The translations under genes were made by a program, and so were the position numbers. Shown in pieces: positions 19,344-26,982 of a stretch of 64,000 nucleotides of DNA. Position 1 is the first letter of the stretch; the number at the start of each line of letters is the position of its first letter. Source of the DNA: Coleofasciculaceae cyanobacterium (lineage in GTDB: Bacteria; Cyanobacteriota; Cyanobacteriia; Cyanobacteriales; Xenococcaceae); contig DATNPK010000096.1 in assembly GCA_036703275.1 (NCBI GenBank), positions 62,001-126,000 of the forward strand, written 5' to 3'. The notes under the pieces are model-generated. The model was not told the origin of the DNA and ran no database searches. It worked only from the letters and a program-made list of their open reading frames with translations.

Positions 19344-19667
19344 TTAACTTGCTGCTGCTGATTTTTCTGTCGAAGATTTGGAGCTAGAACCAACAACGGT
19401 TCGGCGACTAAAACGTTCTTCTTCCATAGGTTCAAACTCGATTCTATTGAGCAGAGTTGTGACAAAGGCAAATAACAAAAAAGGCAAGGATAGTACTAAA
19501 ACAATACCTACGGTAGCTAAAGCATAAATCTGCCTAGTGCTGCTCCACAATGCCAAAGTAGTAGCTAAGCTAACAAAGATTACAATCAACCAAATTATGA
19601 TCTGACCATAAATATCACCAAATTTCAAAGTACAAATCATCTTATATTTGTGCAGTTCGTTATCCAT
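19344..19667 (-). CDS. Small two-helix membrane protein, conserved in cyanobacteria
   Basis: A 107-residue protein with two membrane helices (about 21-41 and 49-72) and a Ser/Arg-rich tail ending SSSKSSTEKSAAAS. The short cytoplasmic motif NRIEFEPMEEE follows the second helix. I do not know the function. It is monocistronic and converges with the ABC permease. Confidence 0.65.
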   Translation of the reverse strand: MDNELHKYKMICTLKFGDIYGQIIIWLIVIFVSLATTLALWSSTRQIYALATVGIVLVLSLPFLLFAFVTTLLNRIEFEPMEEERFSRRTVVGSSSKSSTEKSAAAS

Positions 19668-19943
19668 TGAAAATCTCCTAAAAGTTTGTCTGTTAATCTC
19701 TAGATTATTTAGATTATCGCGGAGGTTTTCAGAATCAGAAGAATATTCAAATATTTTTCCAACGGTTGCAATATCTGTTTACAATTAAAGGATTTTGACA
19801 AGTATAAATACTTAATCTGTTTTTTAGCTGTTTTTAACCATGGTATTAAACAAATCTGTGGAAATTTTTGATTTTTGGCACTAGAGTTCAAGCTTGTAAT
19901 AGGCTAAATGAAGAAAACTCGAATCAAAAGAATTTGTGACATC

Positions 19944-20564
19944 ATGGCAGAAAGCTCTCTCGTCGAAGATCGCGACTACACCTTAATCATCGACAAAAGC
20001 GGAAGTATGTCGATTAACGATCGCCCAGGCGGAAAAACTCGCTGGGAATCTGCTCAAGAATCTACCTTAGCTTTAGCTAAAGAATGTGAAAAAATCGACC
20101 CCGATGGGATTACGGTTTATCTATTTTCTGGTCGTTTTCGTCGCTACGATAATATTACTGCCGATAAGGTAAATAAAATTTATACCGAAAATGAGCCGAT
20201 GGGACGCACCGATTTAGCCAGCGTCTTAGCCGATGCCGTTAATAACTACTTTGACCGCAAAGCGGCAGGAGACGCTAAAGCCAATGGAGAAACTATTATA
20301 GTTGTTACTGATGGTGAACCTGACGACTACAAAGCTGTAATGCGAGTAATTATTGAAGCTTCCCGTCAGATAGATCGCGATGAAGAATTAGCTATTTCTC
20401 TGATTCAAGTAGGCAAAGATCGCAAAGCAACTCAATTTCTCAAGGCATTAGACGATCAGTTGCAATCTGCTGGAGCAAAATTTGACATTGTTGATACCAT
20501 CACTATTGATGATATGCAAGGTTTAACTCTGGCAGAGGTTTTACTAACCGCTATTACAGATTGA
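19944..20564 (+). CDS. von Willebrand factor A domain protein
   Basis: A single vWA domain of about 206 residues with a complete MIDAS metal site: DKSGSMS (Asp17, Ser19, Ser21), a Thr in GRTDLASVL and Asp in VTDGEPDD. It has no signal peptide or membrane helix and is therefore cytoplasmic. Such stand-alone vWA proteins resemble TerY-type proteins. An upstream in-frame ATG at 19908 would add 12 basic residues; I prefer 19944 because relatives begin close to MAESSLVEDRDYTLIID. The partner is unknown. Confidence 0.85.
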   Translation: MAESSLVEDRDYTLIIDKSGSMSINDRPGGKTRWESAQESTLALAKECEKIDPDGITVYLFSGRFRRYDNITADKVNKIYTENEPMGRTDLASVLADAVNNYFDRKAAGDAKANGETIIVVTDGEPDDYKAVMRVIIEASRQIDRDEELAISLIQVGKDRKATQFLKALDDQLQSAGAKFDIVDTITIDDMQGLTLAEVLLTAITD

Positions 20565-20680
20565 GTTTATTATAGTATTTTAAACTGCAAACATCTTTCA
20601 AAAATTATGTAGAGTAACTAGGATTGTTAATCGGATAAAAATCCTAACACTAATGATTGACAAACTATTAGGATGTAAGA

Positions 20681-21826
20681 GTGATGCAATCTTACCCCTT
20701 ACATTCATTAATTGAAGGTAGCTGGTTCAAGTTAATTTGTGGAGCTAGCTATCAACATCTTCCTGCGGTTCGCAGTTTAGCTTTAGCCTATAGCTTAGCT
20801 GGCGCTGACTGTATAGACGTGGCTGCTGACCCAGCTGTGATTGCTGCGGCAAGAGAGGGTATCAACGCAGCTCAAAAATTAAAATTACTCAAGTCAACCG
20901 AACCAAGTACGTCACGGAGCGTACAAGCCCCGCCCTTCGAGGGCGGGGACAGCTCCTTACCTTGGTTAATGGTAAGTATTAACGATGGAGAAGATCCTCA
21001 TTTTCGTAAAGCCAAGTTCGATGTAACCCAATGTCCAACTGATTGTCCACAACCTTGTGTCAGGGTATGTCCTGCGGAGGCAATAAATCTTAGTTTTGGG
21101 GGAGTTTTAGATAGCCTTTGTTATGGCTGTGGTCGCTGCGTACCGATTTGTCCTCAGGAATTAATCGTTACTCGTTCATATCTATCGAGCCTGGAGCAAA
21201 TTGTACCCTGGATCGAATCAATGGCGGTGGATGCAATTGAAATTCATACTCAAGTGGGTCATTATCATGATTTCAAGCGCGTGTGGAAAAATATTTTTCC
21301 CGTAGTCGGTCAACTTAAGCTGCTGGCAATTAGCTGCACCGATGGAGAAAATGTTATAGATTATTTGCGATCGCTCTATGAGTTAATTAGTCCTCTGCCT
21401 TGTCCTCTAATTTGGCAAACTGATGGACGTTCGATGAGTGGAGATATTGGCAAGGGAACTACCCATGCTGCGATCGCTTTTGCTCAAAAAGTTTTGCAGG
21501 CACAACTACCAGGATATATCCAGTTAGCAGGAGGAACTAACGACTATACGGTAGACAAATTAAAACAGGCGAAAATGCTAGGGCGACAAGACTTAACTTC
21601 AACGTTTAAATTAGTTTCTGGACTGGCTTATGGAAGCTATGCACGCGCAATTTTATCATCGACAATAGCCAAGTTAGAAACAACTGAACTGCCAGAAAAA
21701 CCAGCTAATTTTAAAAGTCAACCCATGAATCAGCTTAATTTAAAGTTAGAACAAAATCGAGAGCTACTACAAGAAGCTGTAGGCACTGCCAAAAAGCTAG
21801 TCAGTCAAATTAAAAACAGCCATTAG
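20681..21826 (+). CDS. ldpA: LdpA, iron-sulfur protein of the circadian input pathway
   Basis: LdpA senses redox state and adjusts the circadian period in cyanobacteria. The 381-residue product has an N-terminal domain, a ferredoxin-like double cluster (TQCPTDCPQPCVRVCPAEAI with CYGCGRCVPICPQE, about residues 117-165) and a C-terminal LdpA domain. A palindromic repeat (20916-20956) lies in frame inside the gene and encodes roughly residues 77-93 (SRSVQAPPFEGGDSS), between QKLKLLKS and LPWLMVSINDGEDP. From memory, family members have only a short linker there. The rest of the frame is undisturbed, so the protein is probably functional. Confidence 0.9.
   Translation: MMQSYPLHSLIEGSWFKLICGASYQHLPAVRSLALAYSLAGADCIDVAADPAVIAAAREGINAAQKLKLLKSTEPSTSRSVQAPPFEGGDSSLPWLMVSINDGEDPHFRKAKFDVTQCPTDCPQPCVRVCPAEAINLSFGGVLDSLCYGCGRCVPICPQELIVTRSYLSSLEQIVPWIESMAVDAIEIHTQVGHYHDFKRVWKNIFPVVGQLKLLAISCTDGENVIDYLRSLYELISPLPCPLIWQTDGRSMSGDIGKGTTHAAIAFAQKVLQAQLPGYIQLAGGTNDYTVDKLKQAKMLGRQDLTSTFKLVSGLAYGSYARAILSSTIAKLETTELPEKPANFKSQPMNQLNLKLEQNRELLQEAVGTAKKLVSQIKNSH
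20916..20956. repeat. Palindromic repeat read in frame inside ldpA
   Basis: A 9-bp stem CCCCGCCCT-tcg-AGGGCGGGG (20928-20948) is bracketed by GGAGC (20916-20920) and GCTCC (20952-20956). It is very GC-rich against the surrounding gene and looks like the subterminal hairpin of IS200/IS605-type elements. It contains no stop in the ldpA frame. Confidence 0.8.
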
Positions 21827-21888
21827 CTACCAGTTTTTGTTCAATTGTTCGCCCAATTTTTATTTTATTAACCAAATATATTTTTGAA

Positions 21889-23643
21889 ATGCAGTCAGAT
21901 ATAGCTTCTCATCGGATGCAAGTGACCGATAATTTAGATAAGTTACTTACTATTTTTCCTGAATCAATTCGCTCCAAGTTAGACGAACATCTTCAGCCAG
22001 ACAGTGATAACTTAATTGAACTAGTTTTAGATTTGGGTAGACTACCAGAAGCTCGTTTTAGCGATCGCGTTACTTATATTCGCCAAGAACCCGTAACCAA
22101 AGAAGAAATACAGCACTGTATTGAACGAGTAGGAATGTTTAGCAGCGACAACCGCGCTGGGATAGAACGGACGCTACATCGAATTAGTGCTATTCGGAAT
22201 CGTACTGGAGATATTATCGGCCTGACCTGTCGTATTGGTCGAGCTATTTTCGGTACAATCGTAATGATTCGTGACCTAGTAGAAACAGGGCAATCAATTC
22301 TGCTTCTGGGTCGTCCCGGGGTGGGTAAAACTACGGCTTTGAGAGAAATTGCCCGAGTTTTAGCCGATGATTTAGGAAAACGAGTTGTGATTATTGATAC
22401 TTCCAATGAAATTGCCGGAGATGGGGACGTTCCTCATCCTGCCATTGGTCGCGCCCGTCGAATGCAGGTAGCCCGTCCTGAACTACAGCATCAGGTAATG
22501 ATTGAGGCGGTAGAAAACCATACGCCTGAAGTAATTGTCATCGATGAAATCGGTACAGAGCTCGAAGCATTAGCAGCCAGAACTATTGCTGAGCGTGGAG
22601 TGCAGTTAGTAGGTACGGCTCATGGTAATACTGTGGAAAACTTAATCAAAAACCCGACCTTGTCCGATTTAGTCGGCGGGATTCAAAGCGTTACTTTAGG
22701 AGACGACGAAGCTCGACGCAGAAGGACACAGAAGACCGTCTTAGAAAGAAAAGCACCTCCAACCTTTGCGATCGCTGTAGAGATGCTAGAACGGCAACGC
22801 TGGGTCGTACACGACGATGTATCAGCTACGATTGATACTCTATTGCGAGGTATTGAGCCACCCGCCCAAGTGCGAACCGTAGACGATAGCGGTGAAGTTT
22901 CAATTATTCATGAAGAATCTTCCTCGCCTTTTAAGCCGTTACCTGCGAGAAATACCAACGGGGTTATGCCTTTATATTCTCAAGGTTTAAAAGCCTCGGG
23001 AAAAATGGCCCCTGTGTCACTAAGCGGAGGTAAATCAAAACGAGATAGTTCTGACTTTGGCACGATGTTAGAACGTTCTTGGCAGACGAAAGAACCCAAC
23101 AGTCAAAAACTACGTACTCCTGGTCCTAATGGAGAAGATTGGCCGGTTTATATCTATGCCTATGGTATTGGTCGCTCTCAAATCGATCAGGTGATTGAGG
23201 TATTAGATCTGCCGATCGTGTTGACCAAAGATCTAGATGAGGCAGATGCGGTGATAGCATTGCGATCGCAAATCAAGCATCATTCTAAATTACGTAACAT
23301 TGCCAAAGATCGCCATGTTCCCATTTACACGGTCAAATCTAATACAATTCCCCAGGTTACTCGCATCTTTCGCCAAATTCTTAATCTAGACGATCCTAAT
23401 ATTCCTGAACCAACGGATCTACGTTTGTTTACCAAAGCTGGTAACGATGACGAGATCGAGGCTTTGGAAGAAGCAAGATTAGCCGTAGAGCAAATCGTAA
23501 TTCCTCAAGGCCAACCTGTAGAGTTACTACCGCGATCGGCAAAAGTAAGAAAAATGCAGCATGAATTGATCGAACATTACCGTTTACAGTCTGATAGCTT
23601 TGGAGACGAACCAAACCGTCGTCTCCGAATTTATCCAGCCTAA
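21889..23643 (+). CDS. Ycf45-like R3H-domain AAA ATPase
   Basis: A 584-residue protein related to chloroplast Ycf45 and distantly to SpoIIIAA. The ATPase domain (about 60-310) has Walker A GRPGVGKTT (141-149), Walker B VIVIDEIGTE, and the AERGVQLVGTAHGN segment. A linker follows, then a domain beginning YIYAYGIGRSQIDQVI, and finally an R3H single-strand nucleic-acid-binding domain (about 515-570). The exact role is not established; binding to RNA or ssDNA is a family inference. ldpA lies 62 bases upstream on the same strand, so co-transcription is possible. Confidence 0.88.
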   Translation: MQSDIASHRMQVTDNLDKLLTIFPESIRSKLDEHLQPDSDNLIELVLDLGRLPEARFSDRVTYIRQEPVTKEEIQHCIERVGMFSSDNRAGIERTLHRISAIRNRTGDIIGLTCRIGRAIFGTIVMIRDLVETGQSILLLGRPGVGKTTALREIARVLADDLGKRVVIIDTSNEIAGDGDVPHPAIGRARRMQVARPELQHQVMIEAVENHTPEVIVIDEIGTELEALAARTIAERGVQLVGTAHGNTVENLIKNPTLSDLVGGIQSVTLGDDEARRRRTQKTVLERKAPPTFAIAVEMLERQRWVVHDDVSATIDTLLRGIEPPAQVRTVDDSGEVSIIHEESSSPFKPLPARNTNGVMPLYSQGLKASGKMAPVSLSGGKSKRDSSDFGTMLERSWQTKEPNSQKLRTPGPNGEDWPVYIYAYGIGRSQIDQVIEVLDLPIVLTKDLDEADAVIALRSQIKHHSKLRNIAKDRHVPIYTVKSNTIPQVTRIFRQILNLDDPNIPEPTDLRLFTKAGNDDEIEALEEARLAVEQIVIPQGQPVELLPRSAKVRKMQHELIEHYRLQSDSFGDEPNRRLRIYPA

Positions 23644-23701
23644 AAGCTTTAAAGATTATAAAGACGGTTTGATTGTTAATCTTAAATTAATGGTGCATCG
23701 A

Positions 23702-23755
23702 GTACTTAATGATAAATTGGCGCCCTGCCATCTTGGCTGATTTATCATTAAGTAC
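23702..23755. repeat. Perfect 16-bp inverted repeat, MITE-like
   Basis: GTACTTAATGATAAAT (23702-23717) is exactly complementary to ATTTATCATTAAGTAC (23740-23755), with a 22-base GC-rich spacer. There is no T tract after it, so it does not look like an ordinary terminator. It may be a miniature element end or a protein-binding site. The 295-base space around it holds no credible gene. Confidence 0.8.
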
Positions 23756-23938
23756 AGCATTTAGATCAAAGGCTATGGCACAAAAAAAAATGATGCAGCC
23801 TGCCCTTGTCCGATAATCTACAAATTCGGCGATCGTACTAAAGTGTACCCGATCGGGGTCTAGAAGCATTGAAATACTCAGCTTATATTAACAGTGTACA
23901 TCTGATATGGCGAAGTCTATCACTGACACATCGCCAAA

Positions 23939-24394
23939 ATGCTTAAGTTTAGAAAAAAAATGAGACAAGATGCAATCTTTGGACCATTCTTTGCCACAAT
24001 CTTTCTGACATTAGTGGTTTGGGTATATATGTACATCCGTCGGATAAGTTTTATTAGCAGTAAAAAGATTCACTCACAAGACTTGAGCGCAAGTAAACTA
24101 GCACAAATTTCTCCCCCAAACGTATCCAATCCATCCGATAATCTGAAAAACCTGTTCGAGATTCCGATACTTTTCTATGCACTCGTACTGTATCTCTTTG
24201 TTACAAAGCAGGTGGATACAGTATATGTGAATGCTGCATGGATTTTCGTGGTATTTCGCGTATTGCACAGTGCTGTCCATTGTACATTCAATCTCGTCAT
24301 GCTTCGATTCTACCTATACCTATTCGCAACCCTGGCTATGTGGTTCATCGCCATTCGCGCAGCTTTTTTTCATTTCGGCTGGTGGATGCTTTAA
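23939..24394 (+). CDS. MAPEG family membrane protein
   Basis: A 151-residue protein with four predicted membrane helices. It carries the MAPEG pattern: NLKNLFEIPILFYAL, then AWIFVVFRVLHSAVHCTFN. MAPEG proteins of eukaryotes act on glutathione and eicosanoids; bacterial members are mostly uncharacterised. A second Met at residue 8 could be the start. The stop codon overlaps the end of a decayed gene on the other strand. Confidence 0.8.
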   Translation: MLKFRKKMRQDAIFGPFFATIFLTLVVWVYMYIRRISFISSKKIHSQDLSASKLAQISPPNVSNPSDNLKNLFEIPILFYALVLYLFVTKQVDTVYVNAAWIFVVFRVLHSAVHCTFNLVMLRFYLYLFATLAMWFIAIRAAFFHFGWWML

Positions 24395-24632
24395 GTAAGA
24401 TTTTTCTTACTCCTTGAATAAATACATTAAAACTAGGCGATTTATTGTTTTCTAAATTTAAATGTTGAGATATAGCTCTAGAACCACTAATTTTTTGATA
24501 GTCTGTGGCAATCTTTTTAAATTCTTGTTTTGGATTTAAAATTTGGTAAGGAATTATTTTAGGTAATAAATTTTCAAGTGTCTCTTTCATAGAAGGTTCT
24601 TCTAATAAAAAAACTAGCTCATAATTATTCAT
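24345..24632 (-). pseudogene. DUF4276 gene with internal deletion
   Basis: The N-terminal piece YELVFLLEEPSMKETLENLL followed by PKIIP is joined directly to a C-terminal piece QEFKKIATDYQKISGSRAIS followed by NNKSPSFNVFIQGVRK. In DUF4276 proteins (about 200 residues) these parts are separated by roughly 100 residues, so the catalytic centre is gone. The ORF then runs into the end of the convergent MAPEG gene. An AAA ATPase remnant lies just upstream, so this was once a two-gene unit. Confidence 0.75.
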
Positions 24633-24644
24633 TATTGACCAACG

Positions 24645-24835
24645 GTCACAGCAGCGCGACAACGCGGTCTTGGGGGTTTCCCCGCAGAGGCGAAGCCTCA
24701 GATCGTCGTCTTCGACGACTGGCGACGCTACTGCGTCGCGCAGCGATTGTCGTAAGAAGGCTCCGTCGTTTTATATGCCCTAAAGGACGACGCGAAGCTA
24801 GTCCTTTAGGACGGCGGAGTAATCTGTGACTTCCC
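24645..24835. repeat. Mosaic palindromic element, expanded copy 2
   Basis: The unit begins ACGGTCACAGCAG and ends CGGCGGAGTAATCTGTGACTT, the same ends as the 50-bp element at 10602-10651. Two inserts expand it: the 62-bp hairpin chain (24663-24724, identical to 14226-14287 inverted) and a CCTAAAGGAC...GTCCTTTAGG palindrome (24779-24810). It separates the AAA and DUF4276 remnants. Short open frames within it are artefacts of GC-rich repeats. Confidence 0.88.
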
Positions 24836-25036
24836 CAAATAATTCCTGTTTCCAAAGATAACCAGGCTTGTCTCGTTTAACCAAATTTTTTAATAATTTA
24901 TTATCACAAGCACAATAAATTTGAGTCATTCCTTCTTTTTTTTCTAACCAATAAATATTTTCTAGCTCGACTGCATTAAGAAAATCAGGAGAATGAGTAG
25001 TTACAAATACTTGCCCTTCTTGCTCAGTAAGCTCAA
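24836..25036 (-). pseudogene. C-terminal remnant of an AAA/ABC-type ATPase
   Basis: On the minus strand the sequence reads ELTEQEGQVFVTTHSPDFLN, then AVELENIYWLEKKEGMTQIY, then KLLKNLVKRDKPGYLWKQEL. This is the Walker-B-distal His switch region (TTHSPDFL) and C-terminus of an SMC/RecF-like AAA ATPase of the kind often paired with DUF4276. Repeats flank it on both sides and the ATP-binding front is missing. Confidence 0.8.
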
Positions 25037-25068
25037 CGGGGTAGAACCCCGCAACGCTTCTTCGCGCT
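25034..25068. repeat. Short GC-rich palindrome
   Basis: GGGGT-aga-ACCCC (25038-25050) is followed by GCTTCTTCGCGCTTC. It lies at the broken edge of the ATPase remnant, in the same style as the other mosaic repeats. Confidence 0.5.
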
Positions 25069-25230
25069 TCTTTTGTATATGATGCGAATTTTTCACTTCA
25101 AAAGGTAAAATCTCAATTAATTCACACACAATCTAATCAGATATTATAAGCTTTTAGTTTTCGATCGTGTTCAAAGATGGATAAAATTTGATAGCCTAAG
25201 CTAATAAGCTTTGGGAACGAATCAAGCAGC

Positions 25231-26394
25231 GTGGAAATATCAATTGGTCGCGGAAAACAGGCTCGTAGAGCCTATGGATTTGACGAAATAGCACTTTCTC
25301 CTGGAGTGCGTACTTTAGACCCTAGTCTGGCAAATACTACCTGGCAAATTGGCGGAATCGACCGCGAAATACCGATCCTAGCTAGTGCAATGGATGGCGT
25401 GGTTGATGTCAAAATGGCAGTTTTACTATCACAGTTGGGTTCGATTGGCGTATTGAACCTAGAAGGGATACAAACTCGATATGAAGACCCCGAACCAATT
25501 TTAAGTAAAATTGAGTCGGTGGGAAATGATGATTTTGTTGGATTGATGCAGCAACTTTATGCAGAGTCAATAAAACCAGAACTAATAACGAAAAGAATTC
25601 AAGAAATCAAAAGCCAAGATGCGATCGCCGCAGTCAGCTTAACTCCTGCAGGAGCAAGTAAGTACGGCAAAATAGTCGCAGAAGCAGGAGCAGATCTTCT
25701 CTTTATTCAAGCTACGGTAGTGTCTAGCGATCATTTATCTCCGGAGGCGATCGCGCCTCTAGATTTAGCTGCTTTTTGCCAGGAAATGCCAATGCCTGTA
25801 GTATTAGGCAACTGCGTAACCTACGAAGTCGCTCTCAAGCTAATGAAAGCTGGTGCTGCGGCAGTATTAGTGGGAATTGGGCCTGGTGCTGCCTGTACTT
25901 CTCGTGGAGTTTTGGGGGTAGGTGTTCCTCAGGCGACTGCTACTGCTGACTGTAGTGCTGCGCGAGATGATTATTATGCTGAAACGGGTAAATATGTGCC
26001 GGTGATTTCTGATGGCGGTATTGTTACTGGAGGAGATATTTGTAAATGTTTAGCCTGTGGTGCTGATGCCGTGATGATTGGCTCACCGATCGCCCGTGCT
26101 GCTGAAGCCCCTGGAGGAGATTTTCACTGGGGAATGGCAACTCCTAGCCCTGTATTGCCCCGTGGGACTCGGATTAAGGTAGGAACGACAGGAACTATCA
26201 AAGAGATCTTAGTCGGCCCTGCCAAACTCGACGACGGGACACATAACCTGCTTGGTGCAATCAAAACCAGCATGGGAACTTTGGGAGCAAAAGACCTCAA
26301 GGAAATGCAGCAGGTAGATGTAGTCATTGCCCCTTCGCTGTTAACAGAGGGGAAAGTTTACCAAAAAGCCCAACAGCTAGGGATGGGCAAGTAA
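25231..26394 (+). CDS. guaB3: GuaB3-family IMP dehydrogenase
   Basis: A 387-residue TIM-barrel protein of the IMPDH-related GuaB3 group, found in cyanobacteria and actinobacteria. It lacks the CBS (Bateman) domain of normal GuaB. The catalytic loop GIGPGAACTSRG contains Cys222, the nucleophile position of IMPDH, and the VISDGGIVTGGDI and CGADAVMIGSP phosphate-binding segments are in place. A cyanobacterial member has been reported to be an active IMP dehydrogenase, making XMP for guanine nucleotides. The start is a GTG at 25231. Confidence 0.9.
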   Translation: MEISIGRGKQARRAYGFDEIALSPGVRTLDPSLANTTWQIGGIDREIPILASAMDGVVDVKMAVLLSQLGSIGVLNLEGIQTRYEDPEPILSKIESVGNDDFVGLMQQLYAESIKPELITKRIQEIKSQDAIAAVSLTPAGASKYGKIVAEAGADLLFIQATVVSSDHLSPEAIAPLDLAAFCQEMPMPVVLGNCVTYEVALKLMKAGAAAVLVGIGPGAACTSRGVLGVGVPQATATADCSAARDDYYAETGKYVPVISDGGIVTGGDICKCLACGADAVMIGSPIARAAEAPGGDFHWGMATPSPVLPRGTRIKVGTTGTIKEILVGPAKLDDGTHNLLGAIKTSMGTLGAKDLKEMQQVDVVIAPSLLTEGKVYQKAQQLGMGK

Positions 26395-26470
26395 CAAAGA
26401 GATGAGTAAAAAAGGAAAAGCGATCGCGCCGCAATTTTCTTCTTTACTAGGGAACAAAACCGTCTACGAA

Positions 26471-26845
26471 CTATTGAGCGTAGGCGGGAATTTGCAGATC
26501 GATCTGAGTTTGAGGAGTCACCTCAATTAAAGGACTGGTCAAGCCAGTATTATTAACGTCGCCCCCGCCAACATAATAATCACTTTGGTTAATCTGCTGT
26601 TGGGGGTCTGAACCTACTCCAACTTGAGTTGTAGTGCCGACTGCTGCATTACCCAAACAATTACCATCACTAGCTGTATTGACTGTGTTTTGCTGATTGG
26701 CGGGAATGGCTGAACTATGTAGAGCCACCTGAGTCGTGGCATCAACTATTGCACAAGCACCAGCGCCAGGAGTTGCGGTAGGTAATAAGGGTAGCAGCGC
26801 AGCTAAGGAAAACAAACTTAAGGCAGATAATTTAATTTTTTTCAT
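26471..26845 (-). CDS. Secreted protein of unknown function
   Basis: A 124-residue protein with a clear signal peptide (MKKIKLSALSLFSLAALLPL...GAGA). The mature part has two Cys (ACAI and GNCLG) that could form a disulfide and is rich in Thr, Gln, Asn and Gly. No known domain was recognised. It converges with guaB3 and is monocistronic. Confidence 0.65.
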   Translation of the reverse strand: MKKIKLSALSLFSLAALLPLLPTATPGAGACAIVDATTQVALHSSAIPANQQNTVNTASDGNCLGNAAVGTTTQVGVGSDPQQQINQSDYYVGGGDVNNTGLTSPLIEVTPQTQIDLQIPAYAQ

Positions 26846-26982
26846 TTTGACATCAGGACGTTTAATAGATTTTTGGTTCTAATGATTATTTTTCCCTTAA
26901 ACGTCTTAATACGTAAGCTGTAGTCTTTATATGCAGTTTTGTACAGCGACTTTAGCTAAAAACGCTTCTGGCATTCCCATCT

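Noticed and set aside
23687-23869. A 60-codon open frame on the minus strand
   Set aside because: Its distal half is the 16-bp inverted repeat; no ribosome site or recognised family.
24635-24855. Two Arg-rich open frames of 64-69 codons on both strands
   Set aside because: They lie wholly inside the mosaic palindromic repeat; GC-rich palindromes keep frames open by chance, and the composition is unlike a protein.
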